Below, one piece after another: positions 55,834-64,000 of a DNA stretch of 64,000 nt. Source of the stretch: Candidatus Protochlamydia amoebophila UWE25 (GTDB lineage: Bacteria > Chlamydiota > Chlamydiia > Chlamydiales > Parachlamydiaceae); NCBI RefSeq assembly GCF_000011565.2, contig NC_005861.2:930001-994000 (forward strand), read 5' to 3'. Made by a program: the position numbers and the translations under genes. Every line of letters starts with the position of its first letter. Position 1 is the stretch's first letter. Below the pieces are notes generated by a model that had not been told where the DNA came from, did no database searches, and saw nothing but the letters and a program-made list of their open reading frames with translations.

Positions 55834-56385
55834 GTGAAAAATAAGTGGATGGAAATGAATTCTTTATTTCAAATTGAGATTCCTAAACGCAATGGATTAT
55901 GTTCTGGTCACGCGGAAAGACTTCAAGCAGGCATGGAATATTATTCGTTAATTGTTGAAGGGGAAGATCAACAAGTGATTCGACAAGATTTTTGTGCTGC
56001 TTGTTGGCCTCATGCACTTAAATCGGAGCTATTTTTGAAAAAAAAGGGTTTTTGGAAATCAAAAATTGAGCATAAAAAAAATGAAGTGCCTTCTTTACGT
56101 TTCGATCGCGCTTTACATCTTTTAAAAGAGCTACTTGAACACCCCTCTCAAAATGAGGAAGAAATTTTTATTTTAAGTGTATTTCTTTCTCATTCAAAAA
56201 AATTAATATTAAGACAAGAATTTGAAAAAGAAGGAAGTCAATGGGGATTATACGAAATTGCCCATCAAGATGAATTTTTGACAATTAAAATTTTCCCTCT
56301 TACCACTTTAGAAACAGAAAAAGTACAAAAAAAATTAGCCGAAAAGTTAGGTGATGGCCAAAAAATTAAGTCTCAACACTTATGA
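55834..56385 (+). CDS. Unknown cysteine-motif protein upstream of xerD
   Basis: 183 residues from GTG 55834 (ATG at 55849 also possible). The N-terminal 60 residues carry CSGHAERLQAGMEYYSLIVE and RQDFCAACWPH, a C...C-x-x-C-W layout suggesting a small zinc-binding fold. I recall similar short proteins in planctomycetes and verrucomicrobia, which would make it a family of the PVC group, but this needs a search. The second half is helical (RALHLLKELLEHPSQNEEEI) then strand-rich. Its stop overlaps the xerD start as ATGA (56382-56385), so the two are translationally coupled. Confidence 0.65.
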   Translation: MKNKWMEMNSLFQIEIPKRNGLCSGHAERLQAGMEYYSLIVEGEDQQVIRQDFCAACWPHALKSELFLKKKGFWKSKIEHKKNEVPSLRFDRALHLLKELLEHPSQNEEEIFILSVFLSHSKKLILRQEFEKEGSQWGLYEIAHQDEFLTIKIFPLTTLETEKVQKKLAEKLGDGQKIKSQHL

Positions 56386-57257
56386 TTAGAGACTTAGAAG
56401 ATTTTTTTATTTATTTAGCTTCAGAAAAAGGATTAGCTCAAAATACTTTAGAGGCTTATCGAAGAGACCTTTTCTCTTTTGCAACCTTTTTGAAACAACG
56501 TTCAGTAAATAATTGGTCACAGATTCATTTGCAAGCTATAATTGATTATTTAGCTTTAAAACAACAACAACATTACGCCTCAGCTTCTATTTGTCGAGCT
56601 CTTATCGCCATTAAAGTTTTATTTCGCTTTTTAAAACGAGAAGGAATGATTACGACAAATATTCTTCTTCTGATGGAAACCCCTAAACTTTGGCAATTAA
56701 TTCCAGATGTTCTTTCTTTAGAAGAAATAGATCGTATATTAGCCATACCTAACATTCAAACATGGAGAGGAGCACGAGATAAAGCAATTTTAGAAACTTT
56801 ATATGCTTGTGGATTACGAGTATCAGAACTTTGCCAATTGAAAATTTATGATGTGGACGATACTTTTGTGCGAGTTTTAGGAAAAGGTGGAAAAGAAAGA
56901 ATTGTTCCCATCGGGCAACAGGCAATTGCAGCCATCGATGGTTATTTGTCTTTTAGAGAAGGGGGAGAAAATTCCAGAAATGAATTCCTTTTTATCACGA
57001 AAAAAAGTAAACCGCTTACTCGTGCTCTTGTTTGGAAACTTGTCAAATTTTATGCCCGTCAAGCATCTATCTTCAAATCCATTTCTCCTCATACTTTTCG
57101 GCATACGTTTGCGACTCATTTATTAGATCATGGGGCAGACTTAAGGGTTATTCAAGATATGCTTGGACACGCAAGCATCAATAGCACAGATCGATATACT
57201 CATGTTAGTCAAATACGCTTACAACAAGCTTTTCAAGCTTTTCATCCGAGAAATTGA
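56382..57257 (+). CDS. xerD: Tyrosine recombinase XerD
   Basis: 291 residues, one of the two recombinases resolving chromosome dimers at dif. The N-terminal SAM-like domain (FFIYLASEKGLAQNTLEAYR) precedes the catalytic domain with all active-site residues: Arg146 (ACGLRVSEL), Lys in GKGGKERIVP, His237 and Arg240 (SPHTFRHTFATHLL), His263 (MLGHASI), Tyr272 (STDRYTHVS). The HPR-type C-terminus (AFQAFHPRN) fits XerD rather than phage integrases. No attachment site or phage genes are nearby. Coupled to the preceding gene by ATGA. Confidence 0.93.
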   Translation: MIRDLEDFFIYLASEKGLAQNTLEAYRRDLFSFATFLKQRSVNNWSQIHLQAIIDYLALKQQQHYASASICRALIAIKVLFRFLKREGMITTNILLLMETPKLWQLIPDVLSLEEIDRILAIPNIQTWRGARDKAILETLYACGLRVSELCQLKIYDVDDTFVRVLGKGGKERIVPIGQQAIAAIDGYLSFREGGENSRNEFLFITKKSKPLTRALVWKLVKFYARQASIFKSISPHTFRHTFATHLLDHGADLRVIQDMLGHASINSTDRYTHVSQIRLQQAFQAFHPRN

Positions 57258-57275
57258 AGAAATTTAAATTTGTTG

Positions 57276-57707
57276 TTAAGGTACAACTGCATTCGCTGAA
57301 TTAGGTTGTTGACGTTGCTTGCAGCGATGGAAAAGATATGTTCCACATTTCGCTGAATAATAAAGCGTCGCGATGACAATTGATGTTGGTAGAGTATAAA
57401 CAGCAACGAATGTTCCTATACCCCAAAAAGCGATCTGTTCAGCAAAGGATTTTTGAGCAGAGTAAATTATATTAACTTTTTCTACAATTTCGCGTACATG
57501 ACGTTCAAGAACAACCCCTATAGTAAAACCCATTAGAAATAGATTAGGATGAAGGTAAAGGAGACAAACAACGCTAATAGATTGAATGATAACGTCTAGG
57601 GCTACACGATGAGCAATTTTCGTTGTGATGTCGGTTAAAATTTCAGCTGCATCTATCGTTGAGCCAACTAAAGTATGATTGGTATAATATTGAATTCTAT
57701 CAAGCAT
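57276..57707 (-). CDS. Unknown membrane protein, possible inclusion-membrane type
   Basis: 143 residues. Two hydrophobic blocks: VALDVIIQSISVVCLLYLHP with NLFLMGFTIGVVLERH, and FWGIGTFVAVYTLPTSIVIA. Short cytosolic ends; the tail is Cys/Arg/Gln-rich (FHRCKQRQQPNSANAVVP). No family recognised. Convergent with xerD (18 bp apart). Bilobed hydrophobicity resembles chlamydial Inc proteins, but this is only a pattern. Confidence 0.6.
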   Translation of the reverse strand: MLDRIQYYTNHTLVGSTIDAAEILTDITTKIAHRVALDVIIQSISVVCLLYLHPNLFLMGFTIGVVLERHVREIVEKVNIIYSAQKSFAEQIAFWGIGTFVAVYTLPTSIVIATLYYSAKCGTYLFHRCKQRQQPNSANAVVP

Positions 57708-57989
57708 GAATATTTCCTAGTTAGAAAATGATTTAAGAGCTCAAATTATCTTAGCTAAAGTTTAAATTTTCATTATTCAATAATAAAATCGCGTTAAATT
57801 CGATGAATTATAAGGACATTATAATATATAGTTTTTAATTTTTTTGACAATAGGTATTTAATTGAGCTTAAGCCTTTACAAAGATTATCATATAAATAAA
57901 TGTAAAATTGTGCGGTTAGGTAGGAAATGTAAGGATAAGAGTAGGGAATGCAGATTCCCATACTCAGATTCATTTCAAATAAAAAAATA

Positions 57990-58307
57990 TTAGCGATCGT
58001 CTTCGCTTTCAACTTCTTCTTCTTCAGTAAATTCATCTTCTAAATTACTCAAAAAAATTTCGTCCATTAAACTATTTAGTAAGGTTAAGTGAGCAGCAAT
58101 ATCTACTTTAGTTTTTGTATCTAATGGCTTACCAGCTGAAAGAGAAGAGGCTTTATTTTCAATAATTGTGATCACTTCTTCAACAAATTTACCAATAGGT
58201 TCTAAAGAGTCATCTTCTTGAACAGCTGAACTGATATCTTGTCTCGCTAAAACTAAATCTTCTTTAATTTCGGATAATTCTGGCAATTGAATGAAATCTT
58301 GGCTCAT
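57990..58307 (-). CDS. Small acidic protein of unknown function
   Basis: 105 residues, helical, ending in a run of Asp/Glu (LEDEFTEEEEVESEDDR). No motif or family known. It has AGGACGGTG upstream of the ATG (coding strand), a usable ribosome site. Size, acidity and nearness to a SycD-type chaperone would suit a T3SS chaperone or anti-activator; that is speculation. Confidence 0.6.
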   Translation of the reverse strand: MSQDFIQLPELSEIKEDLVLARQDISSAVQEDDSLEPIGKFVEEVITIIENKASSLSAGKPLDTKTKVDIAAHLTLLNSLMDEIFLSNLEDEFTEEEEVESEDDR

Positions 58308-58773
58308 AAATATACACCGTCCTTTAAAAATGGGTGATTGCTAAAATTTTTTATTCATTCTGTGTTCTTTTAACCTTATCATTTGCAGAAATCATTTCTC
58401 TGGTCAATCTGAAAAAGCTTAAATTTAACACATAGATAAATGATAATAGGGTCTGACTTTAATCCATGACTTCTATTTTGACAAGAATAAAATGATAATT
58501 ATTTTATTAATAGAACTAATATAAAAAAAAGACCAAATCTAATAAATTTAAAATATAAATTATTTTATTTATAAATATTTCAACTTTCAAGTGAAAAAAC
58601 CCAAGCTTTAGCGAGCTAAATATTTATTGAAGCAACAAAGAAAAATTTGACATGTTAAAAGATTTCTAATAGGTTAACAAATTTGACGGCTTTGAGTCAG
58701 AATGTCTAGATATTTTTTGAGTAATAAAATTTTAAACTTTCGAATTCTCCGACAATACATTTGGAAAAAGATT
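58308..58773. other. Divergent 460-bp AT-rich spacer
   Basis: No gene. Probably holds promoters for the acidic protein (minus) and the chaperone (plus). Confidence 0.4.
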
Positions 58774-59274
58774 ATGAAAGATGATGTAAGTGAGTTTCAG
58801 TTATCAGAAAAAGCTAAAGAAAAATTAAAGAATAAAAAACTTCTCAAAAAAGAGTTGGCAGAAGGTAAAACTGCTCAACAGATCATGGAACTTCAAGATT
58901 CCACGATGGCAAAGTTTTATGGAGCAGCTTATTATTTATTTGAGCATAAACGCTATGAAGATGCCGCACACGCCTTTTTATTTTTAGCGACTTTAAATCC
59001 CTATATTCACGATTATTGGCTGGGTTTGGGGATGGCTACTCAAATGTGTCAAAATTACGAAGCTGCTATTGATGCTTACGAACTAGCAGCTTTTTGTGAT
59101 ATCAACAGCCCTGTACCCTATTTTTATTTAGCAAAATGCTTATTTGCCATCCATGATCGCGAAAGTGCTTTGCAAGCTTTAGATTTAGCTATTGAAACAG
59201 CGGGAGAATCTGAAGAATATACAGATTTGAAAAAACAAGCTGAAGAGGCAAAACGTATTTTATTAAACGATTAA
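58774..59274 (+). CDS. SycD/LcrH-family type III secretion chaperone
   Basis: 166 residues from the ATG at 58774 (an in-frame ATG at 58702 would add 24 unlikely residues). Three TPR-like pairs: FYGAAYYLFEHKRYEDAAHA, LGLGMATQMCQNYEAAIDAY and PYFYLAKCLFAIHDRESALQ, matching class II chaperones that hold translocator proteins (CopB/CopD in Chlamydia, via Scc2/Scc3). The conserved AYELAAFCDINSPVPYFYLA segment is characteristic. No translocator gene is next to it in this window, so the client is elsewhere. Stands alone. Confidence 0.88.
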   Translation: MKDDVSEFQLSEKAKEKLKNKKLLKKELAEGKTAQQIMELQDSTMAKFYGAAYYLFEHKRYEDAAHAFLFLATLNPYIHDYWLGLGMATQMCQNYEAAIDAYELAAFCDINSPVPYFYLAKCLFAIHDRESALQALDLAIETAGESEEYTDLKKQAEEAKRILLND

Positions 59275-60110
59275 TTTTAAACTCGTGATCTTTGCCTCTC
59301 TACACTGATTTGAAAGAAGCTGTCACTGTTAGATAAAATTTTGCAATCCTTACTTATGCATTCGAATCAAAAAAGATGGAGTAAGAAGAAACCTTTACTA
59401 TTACGTTTATCAAAATACACGTATTTTACAGGAAGAGGGGGGGCTTCATCATTAAGATAATTTTTTATTAATTGAGTGGCTGCGTCAGAAGTCACCAAAT
59501 GGGAAGAAAAAAATTAAAATCTCAAATTCAATAGTTAGTTTTGTAAAGCGTTTTTGATGTGGAAGAAAACCAGTGCAAATAGCTTTTGACTTGGTAAGAA
59601 TTATCAAAGAAAAAATTTTGCAGGTGTTTTAACATGAAGGTATTGGTTTTCTTTGTTAACTTTTCGATTCAGGAAGATAATTGTAAAAACTTTTGTTGCC
59701 AATTAATTGTGCACCCCTTTTTATACAAATAAATTCTGCTAAATTCTGCGATTTTCTTTTTAATTTTTTTTATCTAAAACAGCTAGAGCTTGCGCGATTA
59801 AATCAGCAAGCTGTTTGTGTTAATAAAGCCATGACTGCTGTTTTATTAAACCATAATAATTCCATTTCCTCAGAAAATTCTAAGGTTCACTGTCTTCATT
59901 TTAAGCTAGATAAATTCAATTTATTACCGACTTTTTTCTTTATTAAGAAAGAATTCTGAGGTTACCCATCCTCAATTATTCAGCTTCTTAAAAAAAGATT
60001 GACATCTGCAAGATGATTATCTAGAAATCAAGACATGATGTATTTTGTTATTTCAATATATAAGAGTTTTAATTGGTTTAATCTGTTTAAAAACGTTAAA
60101 GGAGCTAACT
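59275..60110. other. 840-bp spacer upstream of the alcohol dehydrogenase
   Basis: No convincing gene. A frame of 88 codons at 59693-59959 begins at TTG, lacks a ribosome site and resembles nothing. The promoter of the dehydrogenase gene should be in the last 100 bp. Confidence 0.45.
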
Positions 60111-61172
60111 ATGGTTAAAGTTTCAGGATATGCCGCTCAGCAAGCGACAACACCTTTAACTCCATTCACATTTGATCGACGCGAATTAAGATCAGAGGAT
60201 GTGCAAATAGAAATTCTATATTGTGGGGTTTGCCATTCCGATTTACATACAGCGCGCAATGAATGGAAAAGTACAATTTATCCTTTTGTTCCTGGTCATG
60301 AGATTGTGGGAAGAGTTTTAGAAGTTGGTAAAGATGTTAAAGATTTTAAAAAAGATGACGTAGTTGCTGTTGGATGTATGGTCGATTCTTGTCGAACTTG
60401 CTCTAGTTGTAAAGAACATTTAGAGCAATATTGTGAAAATGGACCAGTTTTTACCTATAATAGCTATGATAAGTATGATCAATCCATTACACAAGGAGGC
60501 TATTCAACCCAAATCGTTGTAGACCATCAATTTGTTCTTCATGTTCCAAAAGAATTTAAAGAAAAAGATTATCCAGGTGTAGCTCCTTTACTTTGTGCAG
60601 GAATTACGACTTACTCACCTTTGAAGCATTGGAATGTTGGAAAGGGAAGTAAAGTAGGCGTCGTTGGTCTCGGAGGTCTTGGGCACATGGCCATCAAATT
60701 AGCCCATGCAATGGAAGCTCATGTTGTCCTTTTTACTACATCAAAAAATAAAGAACAGGATGCGAAAAGATTAGGAGCTGATGAGGTTGTTATTTCAAAA
60801 AATGAAGAAGATGTTAAAAAACATAACGCTACTTTTGATTTTATCCTCGATACAGTGGCCGCTTCCCATAATTTAGATCCTTTGATTGCTTTATTAAAAA
60901 GAGAGGGAACTTTATGTTTGGTGGGTGCTCCTGAATTTCCTCATCCTTCTCCTACTGTCAGCCAACTTATTTTTAAACGTAGGCAAATTGCAGGATCTTT
61001 AATTGGAGGAATTCAAGAAACGCAAGAAATGCTCGACTTCTGCGCGAAGCGTCGAATTACGGCCGATGTGGAAGTCATCCCGATCGAGAAAATCAATGAC
61101 GCTTATGAGCGCATGCTAAAGGGTGATGTTAAATACCGCTTTGTCATAGACAGCGTATCTTTGAAAAAGTAG
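60111..61172 (+). CDS. Zinc-dependent NAD(P) alcohol dehydrogenase (YahK/cinnamyl-alcohol type)
   Basis: 353 residues from the ATG at 60111 with AAAGGAG 6 nt upstream. The catalytic zinc site is CGVCHSDLH and PGHEIVG; the structural zinc site CRTCSSCKEHLEQYC; the nucleotide fold GVVGLGGLGHMAIKLAHAM. The family reduces aldehydes with NADPH and includes E. coli YahK; substrate cannot be told. Good family length. Ends at a bidirectional terminator shared with the convergent next gene. Confidence 0.94.
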   Translation: MVKVSGYAAQQATTPLTPFTFDRRELRSEDVQIEILYCGVCHSDLHTARNEWKSTIYPFVPGHEIVGRVLEVGKDVKDFKKDDVVAVGCMVDSCRTCSSCKEHLEQYCENGPVFTYNSYDKYDQSITQGGYSTQIVVDHQFVLHVPKEFKEKDYPGVAPLLCAGITTYSPLKHWNVGKGSKVGVVGLGGLGHMAIKLAHAMEAHVVLFTTSKNKEQDAKRLGADEVVISKNEEDVKKHNATFDFILDTVAASHNLDPLIALLKREGTLCLVGAPEFPHPSPTVSQLIFKRRQIAGSLIGGIQETQEMLDFCAKRRITADVEVIPIEKINDAYERMLKGDVKYRFVIDSVSLKK

Positions 61173-61180
61173 GGATGCAA

Positions 61181-61212
61181 GCTACCAATGTGTAAGTAAA
61201 CTCATTGGTAGC
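61181..61212. terminator. Bidirectional intrinsic terminator
   Basis: GCTACCAATG and CATTGGTAGC form a perfect 10-bp stem around a 12-nt loop, placed between two convergent genes (stops at 61172 and 61224). On the plus strand a run of eight T follows a little later (61225-61232). Confidence 0.75.
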
Positions 61213-61223
61213 AGGTTGAATGA

Positions 61224-61961
61224 TTATTTTTTTTGCGAGGTAGATTGAATAATAGTTTCAGGAGTCGCGGTTGTTGTTGTAGGATAAGGGTATTGCGAAA
61301 CGGTGGTAACAGGATAGGCATTATTGTAAATGACTGAAGATGCATTAATGGGCTGCTTTACCCCTGTCTTTTGAGCGCTAGGAATGGTTTGGTAATATTG
61401 CCCACTGTTTATGGGAATTTGTGAATTTGTGGAGGAATTAACAGGCTGTTGTTGAATAGTTGTGGAAGGATAGTTCGTTATCGGAGTTGTTGAAGTATAG
61501 GGATAACTGCTCGTAGAGGTATAGCTTGAAGTAGGATAAGGGTAATTGTAAGTCGGGTTTTGTGTCGTCGTTGTATAACGGCCACTGATAGATGTAGCCG
61601 AACTTGTATAAGGATAAGGAGGAGCTACAGTAGAAGGAAAAGCACTCGGAGAGGTATAACGGCTTTCTGTGCTAGGTAGATTAGAATAGTCTGTCGAAGG
61701 GAAGGCTGTCACTGTTTGCTGCGAGACATAAGGTTTTTGCACGAATACAGCTTGGTTTGTCGTGTACGCAGGAAGCCTATTAGCGGTTCCTTGGCGCGAA
61801 TTATAATCATAATTTGTATACAGAGAAGAATTGTAAGGAGATTGAACAAAAACTGCTTGCCCGCTTGTATACGGATAAGCGACTTGTGCTTGAATCAAAG
61901 AGAAGGAAAGCAAAGCAAATCCCATTATCCCCATAAAAATGATGTGGTAAACATTTTTCAT
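61224..61961 (-). CDS. Exported Tyr/Ser/Thr/Pro-rich repetitive protein
   Basis: 245 residues. Signal peptide MKNVYHIIFMGIMGFALLSF ending with SLIQAQVAYP. Afterwards the composition is extremely biased to Tyr, Pro, Ser, Thr (YPYTSSATSISGRYTTTTQN; YPYPTSSYTSTSSYPYTSTT). An imperfect N-terminal duplication reads QAVFVQSPYNSSLYTN and QAVFVQKPYVSQQTV. No cysteines. Likely an unstructured secreted or surface protein; could be crosslinked, glycosylated or Tyr-phosphorylated, all unproved. Ribosome site GGAGG at the minus-strand leader. Confidence 0.75.
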   Translation of the reverse strand: MKNVYHIIFMGIMGFALLSFSLIQAQVAYPYTSGQAVFVQSPYNSSLYTNYDYNSRQGTANRLPAYTTNQAVFVQKPYVSQQTVTAFPSTDYSNLPSTESRYTSPSAFPSTVAPPYPYTSSATSISGRYTTTTQNPTYNYPYPTSSYTSTSSYPYTSTTPITNYPSTTIQQQPVNSSTNSQIPINSGQYYQTIPSAQKTGVKQPINASSVIYNNAYPVTTVSQYPYPTTTTATPETIIQSTSQKK

Positions 61962-62012
61962 AAACCTCCAATGAAGGAATTTTTAATTTTTTTCTCTTTA
62001 TTATATCATTTA

Positions 62013-63464
62013 TCAAGAATTAAAAAAAATATTGCCATAAGTTCGCTTTAAATGATCAGCAAGTCTGCGAGCTAAGGCTAAGATTGTCAATGTCGGATTG
62101 GCATGTCCGGCAGTGGGAAAAATGGAACTTCCAGCAATAAATAAATTATTTACTCCAAAAACTTGACAATTTGAGTCAACAACTCCATCTTGAGCTTTTA
62201 AAGCCATTCGAGTCGTTCCCAGTTGGTGACTTGCATCTCTAAAAATTTCCATTGTTAAAGCATCAGCTTTCATATTTAGTTCTCCGACTTGGTGCTTTTT
62301 TAAAAGATTAGCAAAAATCTTGAGATAATTTTCAAAGCAAATTAAATCTTCTTTTCTAAACTTCCAATCTAAAGAAACAATATTCTGATTCAATGCATCT
62401 TTTTCATTTGTTAAAAATAGATGGCTATTTGCATTTGGAAGCTGTTCGAGATAAAATTTGGTAGCATAAACTATTTGATTTTGGTCAATACGAGGAAAGA
62501 TGTTTATACAATGATTGGGTAATCGCTCTTTTTTAAGTAATTCCTGATTTAAAGAGATACCTATTTCTAAAGTTTTATTTTTGTCAGAAAAAGTACGACC
62601 TTCAATAATGTCATTTTGATCATAAGGAAAAAGTAATCCTCCAAAACCTTTAGGATGGTCGAGCAAATTTCTTCCTACCCAATCACTATGGTTACCTACA
62701 CCTTTTTTTAACTGAGAACGAGAATTAAGAAGAAGTTTGGCATTTTCTATTGATCCGGCCGCTAAAATGTAAAATTGTGCTTCAACGTGCCAATCCTGTC
62801 CTCGTAAGGAGCGTACATGTAGATGTTTAACCGAATCTAAATTCTCTGAAAGCGCAATATTAACAACATGAGCTCCTAAAATTACTTGGATTGAAGAGGA
62901 CGCGAGCTGTTTTTGAAATTTATGTTTACTATTTGTTGGATGTTTTTCTAGTAAATCTAAGCTCGGAGAAAAACCAGGTAATTGAGAAATTGTAAAGGGG
63001 AGGTCAGCGTTATGAGCATTAGCCCAAGTAAGATCTAATATTTGATAATCTTGCGCGATAGAAGCATAATAAGAATATAAATCTTGATAAGTGATGGGCC
63101 AAGCTGTTTCTGACAAGTCAAACCTCGATTCAAAATCAATTGGATCAAGAGTTTTCCATTTTCCTCCCCAAATATTTAATGTCCCCCCATACTGCTTTAA
63201 ATGCGTTTGACCTTTTTTACTCATTTCAAAAGTAAAAGGATTTTGTGGGTCTAAGGACCTAATTTTTTTTCCTTGCTGCTTAAAATAAGTTAATTTTTGT
63301 GTTTCGAAATCAAACTCTTCTAAACCTGCTTCTAAAAGCAAAATGGAGCCAAATGAAGAAGCTAGCTGAGTAGCTATTTCAATCCCAGCTGCTCCTGCTC
63401 CAATAATACAAGCTTTTGCTTTTGGAATAGAAGAATCTATATAGTCTTGAATGAAAGTAATCAT
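62013..63464 (-). CDS. GMC-type FAD oxidoreductase
   Basis: 483 residues. FAD-binding Rossmann start ACIIGAGAAGIEIATQLASS with LLLEAG, substrate domain, and C-terminal GMC motif AGSSIFPTAGHANPTLTILA, then LARRLADHLK. The conserved HANPTLT lies near 455. GMC proteins oxidise alcohols of sugars, cholines or sterols. The ATG at 63464 overlaps the stop of the preceding aminotransferase gene as ATGA, so the two are coupled and probably act on the same pathway. The product is not predictable. Confidence 0.9.
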   Translation of the reverse strand: MITFIQDYIDSSIPKAKACIIGAGAAGIEIATQLASSFGSILLLEAGLEEFDFETQKLTYFKQQGKKIRSLDPQNPFTFEMSKKGQTHLKQYGGTLNIWGGKWKTLDPIDFESRFDLSETAWPITYQDLYSYYASIAQDYQILDLTWANAHNADLPFTISQLPGFSPSLDLLEKHPTNSKHKFQKQLASSSIQVILGAHVVNIALSENLDSVKHLHVRSLRGQDWHVEAQFYILAAGSIENAKLLLNSRSQLKKGVGNHSDWVGRNLLDHPKGFGGLLFPYDQNDIIEGRTFSDKNKTLEIGISLNQELLKKERLPNHCINIFPRIDQNQIVYATKFYLEQLPNANSHLFLTNEKDALNQNIVSLDWKFRKEDLICFENYLKIFANLLKKHQVGELNMKADALTMEIFRDASHQLGTTRMALKAQDGVVDSNCQVFGVNNLFIAGSSIFPTAGHANPTLTILALARRLADHLKRTYGNIFFNS

Positions 63465-64000
63465 ATGATCTTTTGATAATAAGAGTGTATTTTTTCAAAT
63501 GCTCTTTTTAAAGAATCATAATATTCATTTTCGACATGAATAAAACTTGGTAACGTAAAAACTCGCTGATCCATTTCTTCTGCGATAGGAAAATTTTTCT
63601 TATCAAGCTGTCGATAAGGTTCTAATCCTTGCCAAGCAGGACCTAAAGGCCCTCTTCCTTCTCCCCATAAATCAAATCCAGTATGAGCAAGCGTGCGTCG
63701 GTATTCACAAGAACCGACCCCAACACTGATAATAGGCACCCCTTCTTCGATTAAACTTTGGATAAATGTAGAAAAAGGTAGATTATTTAATTGAGAAGGA
63801 TTGTAAATGACTTTTAATCCTCCATAGAAGCCTCCGACTTTAGCTTCTGTTTTAAGAAGGGGAAAAGAGATAAATGAAAAGTCTTTGAGAGCGTTTTGAG
63901 TTAAGCATGCATTGTCTGTTCGACACTGATTTCTGAAATCTAAACTTTCTAATGAAACTAGGGCAATCGCTAAGGCTAGGGGATGCGCTCTCCACTTAAG
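63461..64000 (-). CDS. DegT/DnrJ/EryC1-family aminotransferase, N-terminus outside window
   Basis: The minus strand is open from the window edge to the stop at 63461 (179 residues). The first residues LKWRAHPLALAIALVSLESL match the helix after the PLP-lysine region of DegT-family sugar aminotransferases (AHBA-synthase group). Further similarity: VGGFYGGLKVIYNP, then HTGFDLWGEGRGPLGPAWQG and ERAFEKIHSYY near the end. The PLP lysine itself lies outside. Such enzymes aminate keto sugars or inosose, so a coupled GMC oxidase suggests an oxidation-then-transamination route to an amino sugar or aminocyclitol. Confidence 0.8.
   Translation of the reverse strand, partial: LKWRAHPLALAIALVSLESLDFRNQCRTDNACLTQNALKDFSFISFPLLKTEAKVGGFYGGLKVIYNPSQLNNLPFSTFIQSLIEEGVPIISVGVGSCEYRRTLAHTGFDLWGEGRGPLGPAWQGLEPYRQLDKKNFPIAEEMDQRVFTLPSFIHVENEYYDSLKRAFEKIHSYYQKII

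Noticed and set aside
59693-59959. 88-codon frame
   Set aside because: TTG start, no ribosome site, composition of noncoding AT-rich DNA, no known similarity.

Overview
The window looks like chromosomal DNA of an amoeba-associated chlamydia (Parachlamydiaceae, close to Candidatus Protochlamydia amoebophila). The signs are AT-rich sequence with long AT-rich spacers, two gene blocks in the order known from Chlamydia trachomatis, type III secretion (T3SS) genes of the chlamydial Cds/Cop kind, a plant-like long IspG, and BTB-box leucine-rich-repeat (LRR) proteins of the sort expanded in Protochlamydia. Species identity is inferred, not tested.

Layout. 1-2709: 5' part of an exported RHS/YD-repeat protein. 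3-7.2 kb: ispG, a cobalamin adenosyltransferase and a SirB1-like TPR protein. 7.4-11.7 kb: an effector island with a BTB-LRR gene of about twenty near-identical 25-residue repeats, an in-frame silent LRR tail behind a TGA, an LRR fragment, and two IS1-family remnants in opposite orientation at the edges. 11.8-18.8 kb (minus): T3SS operon cdsU-cdsV-copN-tyeA-like-CesT chaperone-malQ. 20.1-24.2 kb: unknown membrane protein, ychF and a THUMP methyltransferase. 24.3-26.9 kb: a second BTB-LRR gene and a decayed third. 27-35.2 kb (minus): translation block rpsA-nusA-infB-rbfA-truB-ribF. Except for the insertions, malQ to rpsA keeps the C. trachomatis order CT087-CT098.

35.9-41.2 kb: a short aspartokinase, a large unknown protein, a 1.3-kb spacer and a BrnQ transporter. 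41.7-45.3 kb: rpe-efp-accB-accC, the order of CT121-CT124. 45.6-50.6 kb: two chlamydia-type unknowns, a LOG-family protein, a YitT-type membrane protein, tRNA-Val and tRNA-Asp with a readable promoter, a lipoprotein and an ExoD-family protein. 50.9-59.3 kb: a membrane-anchored coiled-coil protein, map with a SEC-C zinc module, pgi, a cysteine-motif protein overlapping xerD, two small unknowns and a SycD/LcrH-type chaperone. 60.1-64 kb: a zinc alcohol dehydrogenase, a Tyr/Thr/Ser/Pro-rich exported protein, and a coupled GMC oxidoreductase/DegT aminotransferase pair running off the end.

How it fits together: the T3SS export apparatus (CdsU, CdsV), its gatekeeper (CopN plus a separate TyeA-like piece) and two chaperone types lie close to BTB-LRR genes. 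These are candidate secreted proteins aimed at host ubiquitin ligases. The effector islands sit at the junctions where synteny with Chlamydia is broken. The most notable sequence-level observation is the BTB-LRR gene whose repeats continue in frame for 83 codons past a TGA that was itself copied by a 150-bp duplication.
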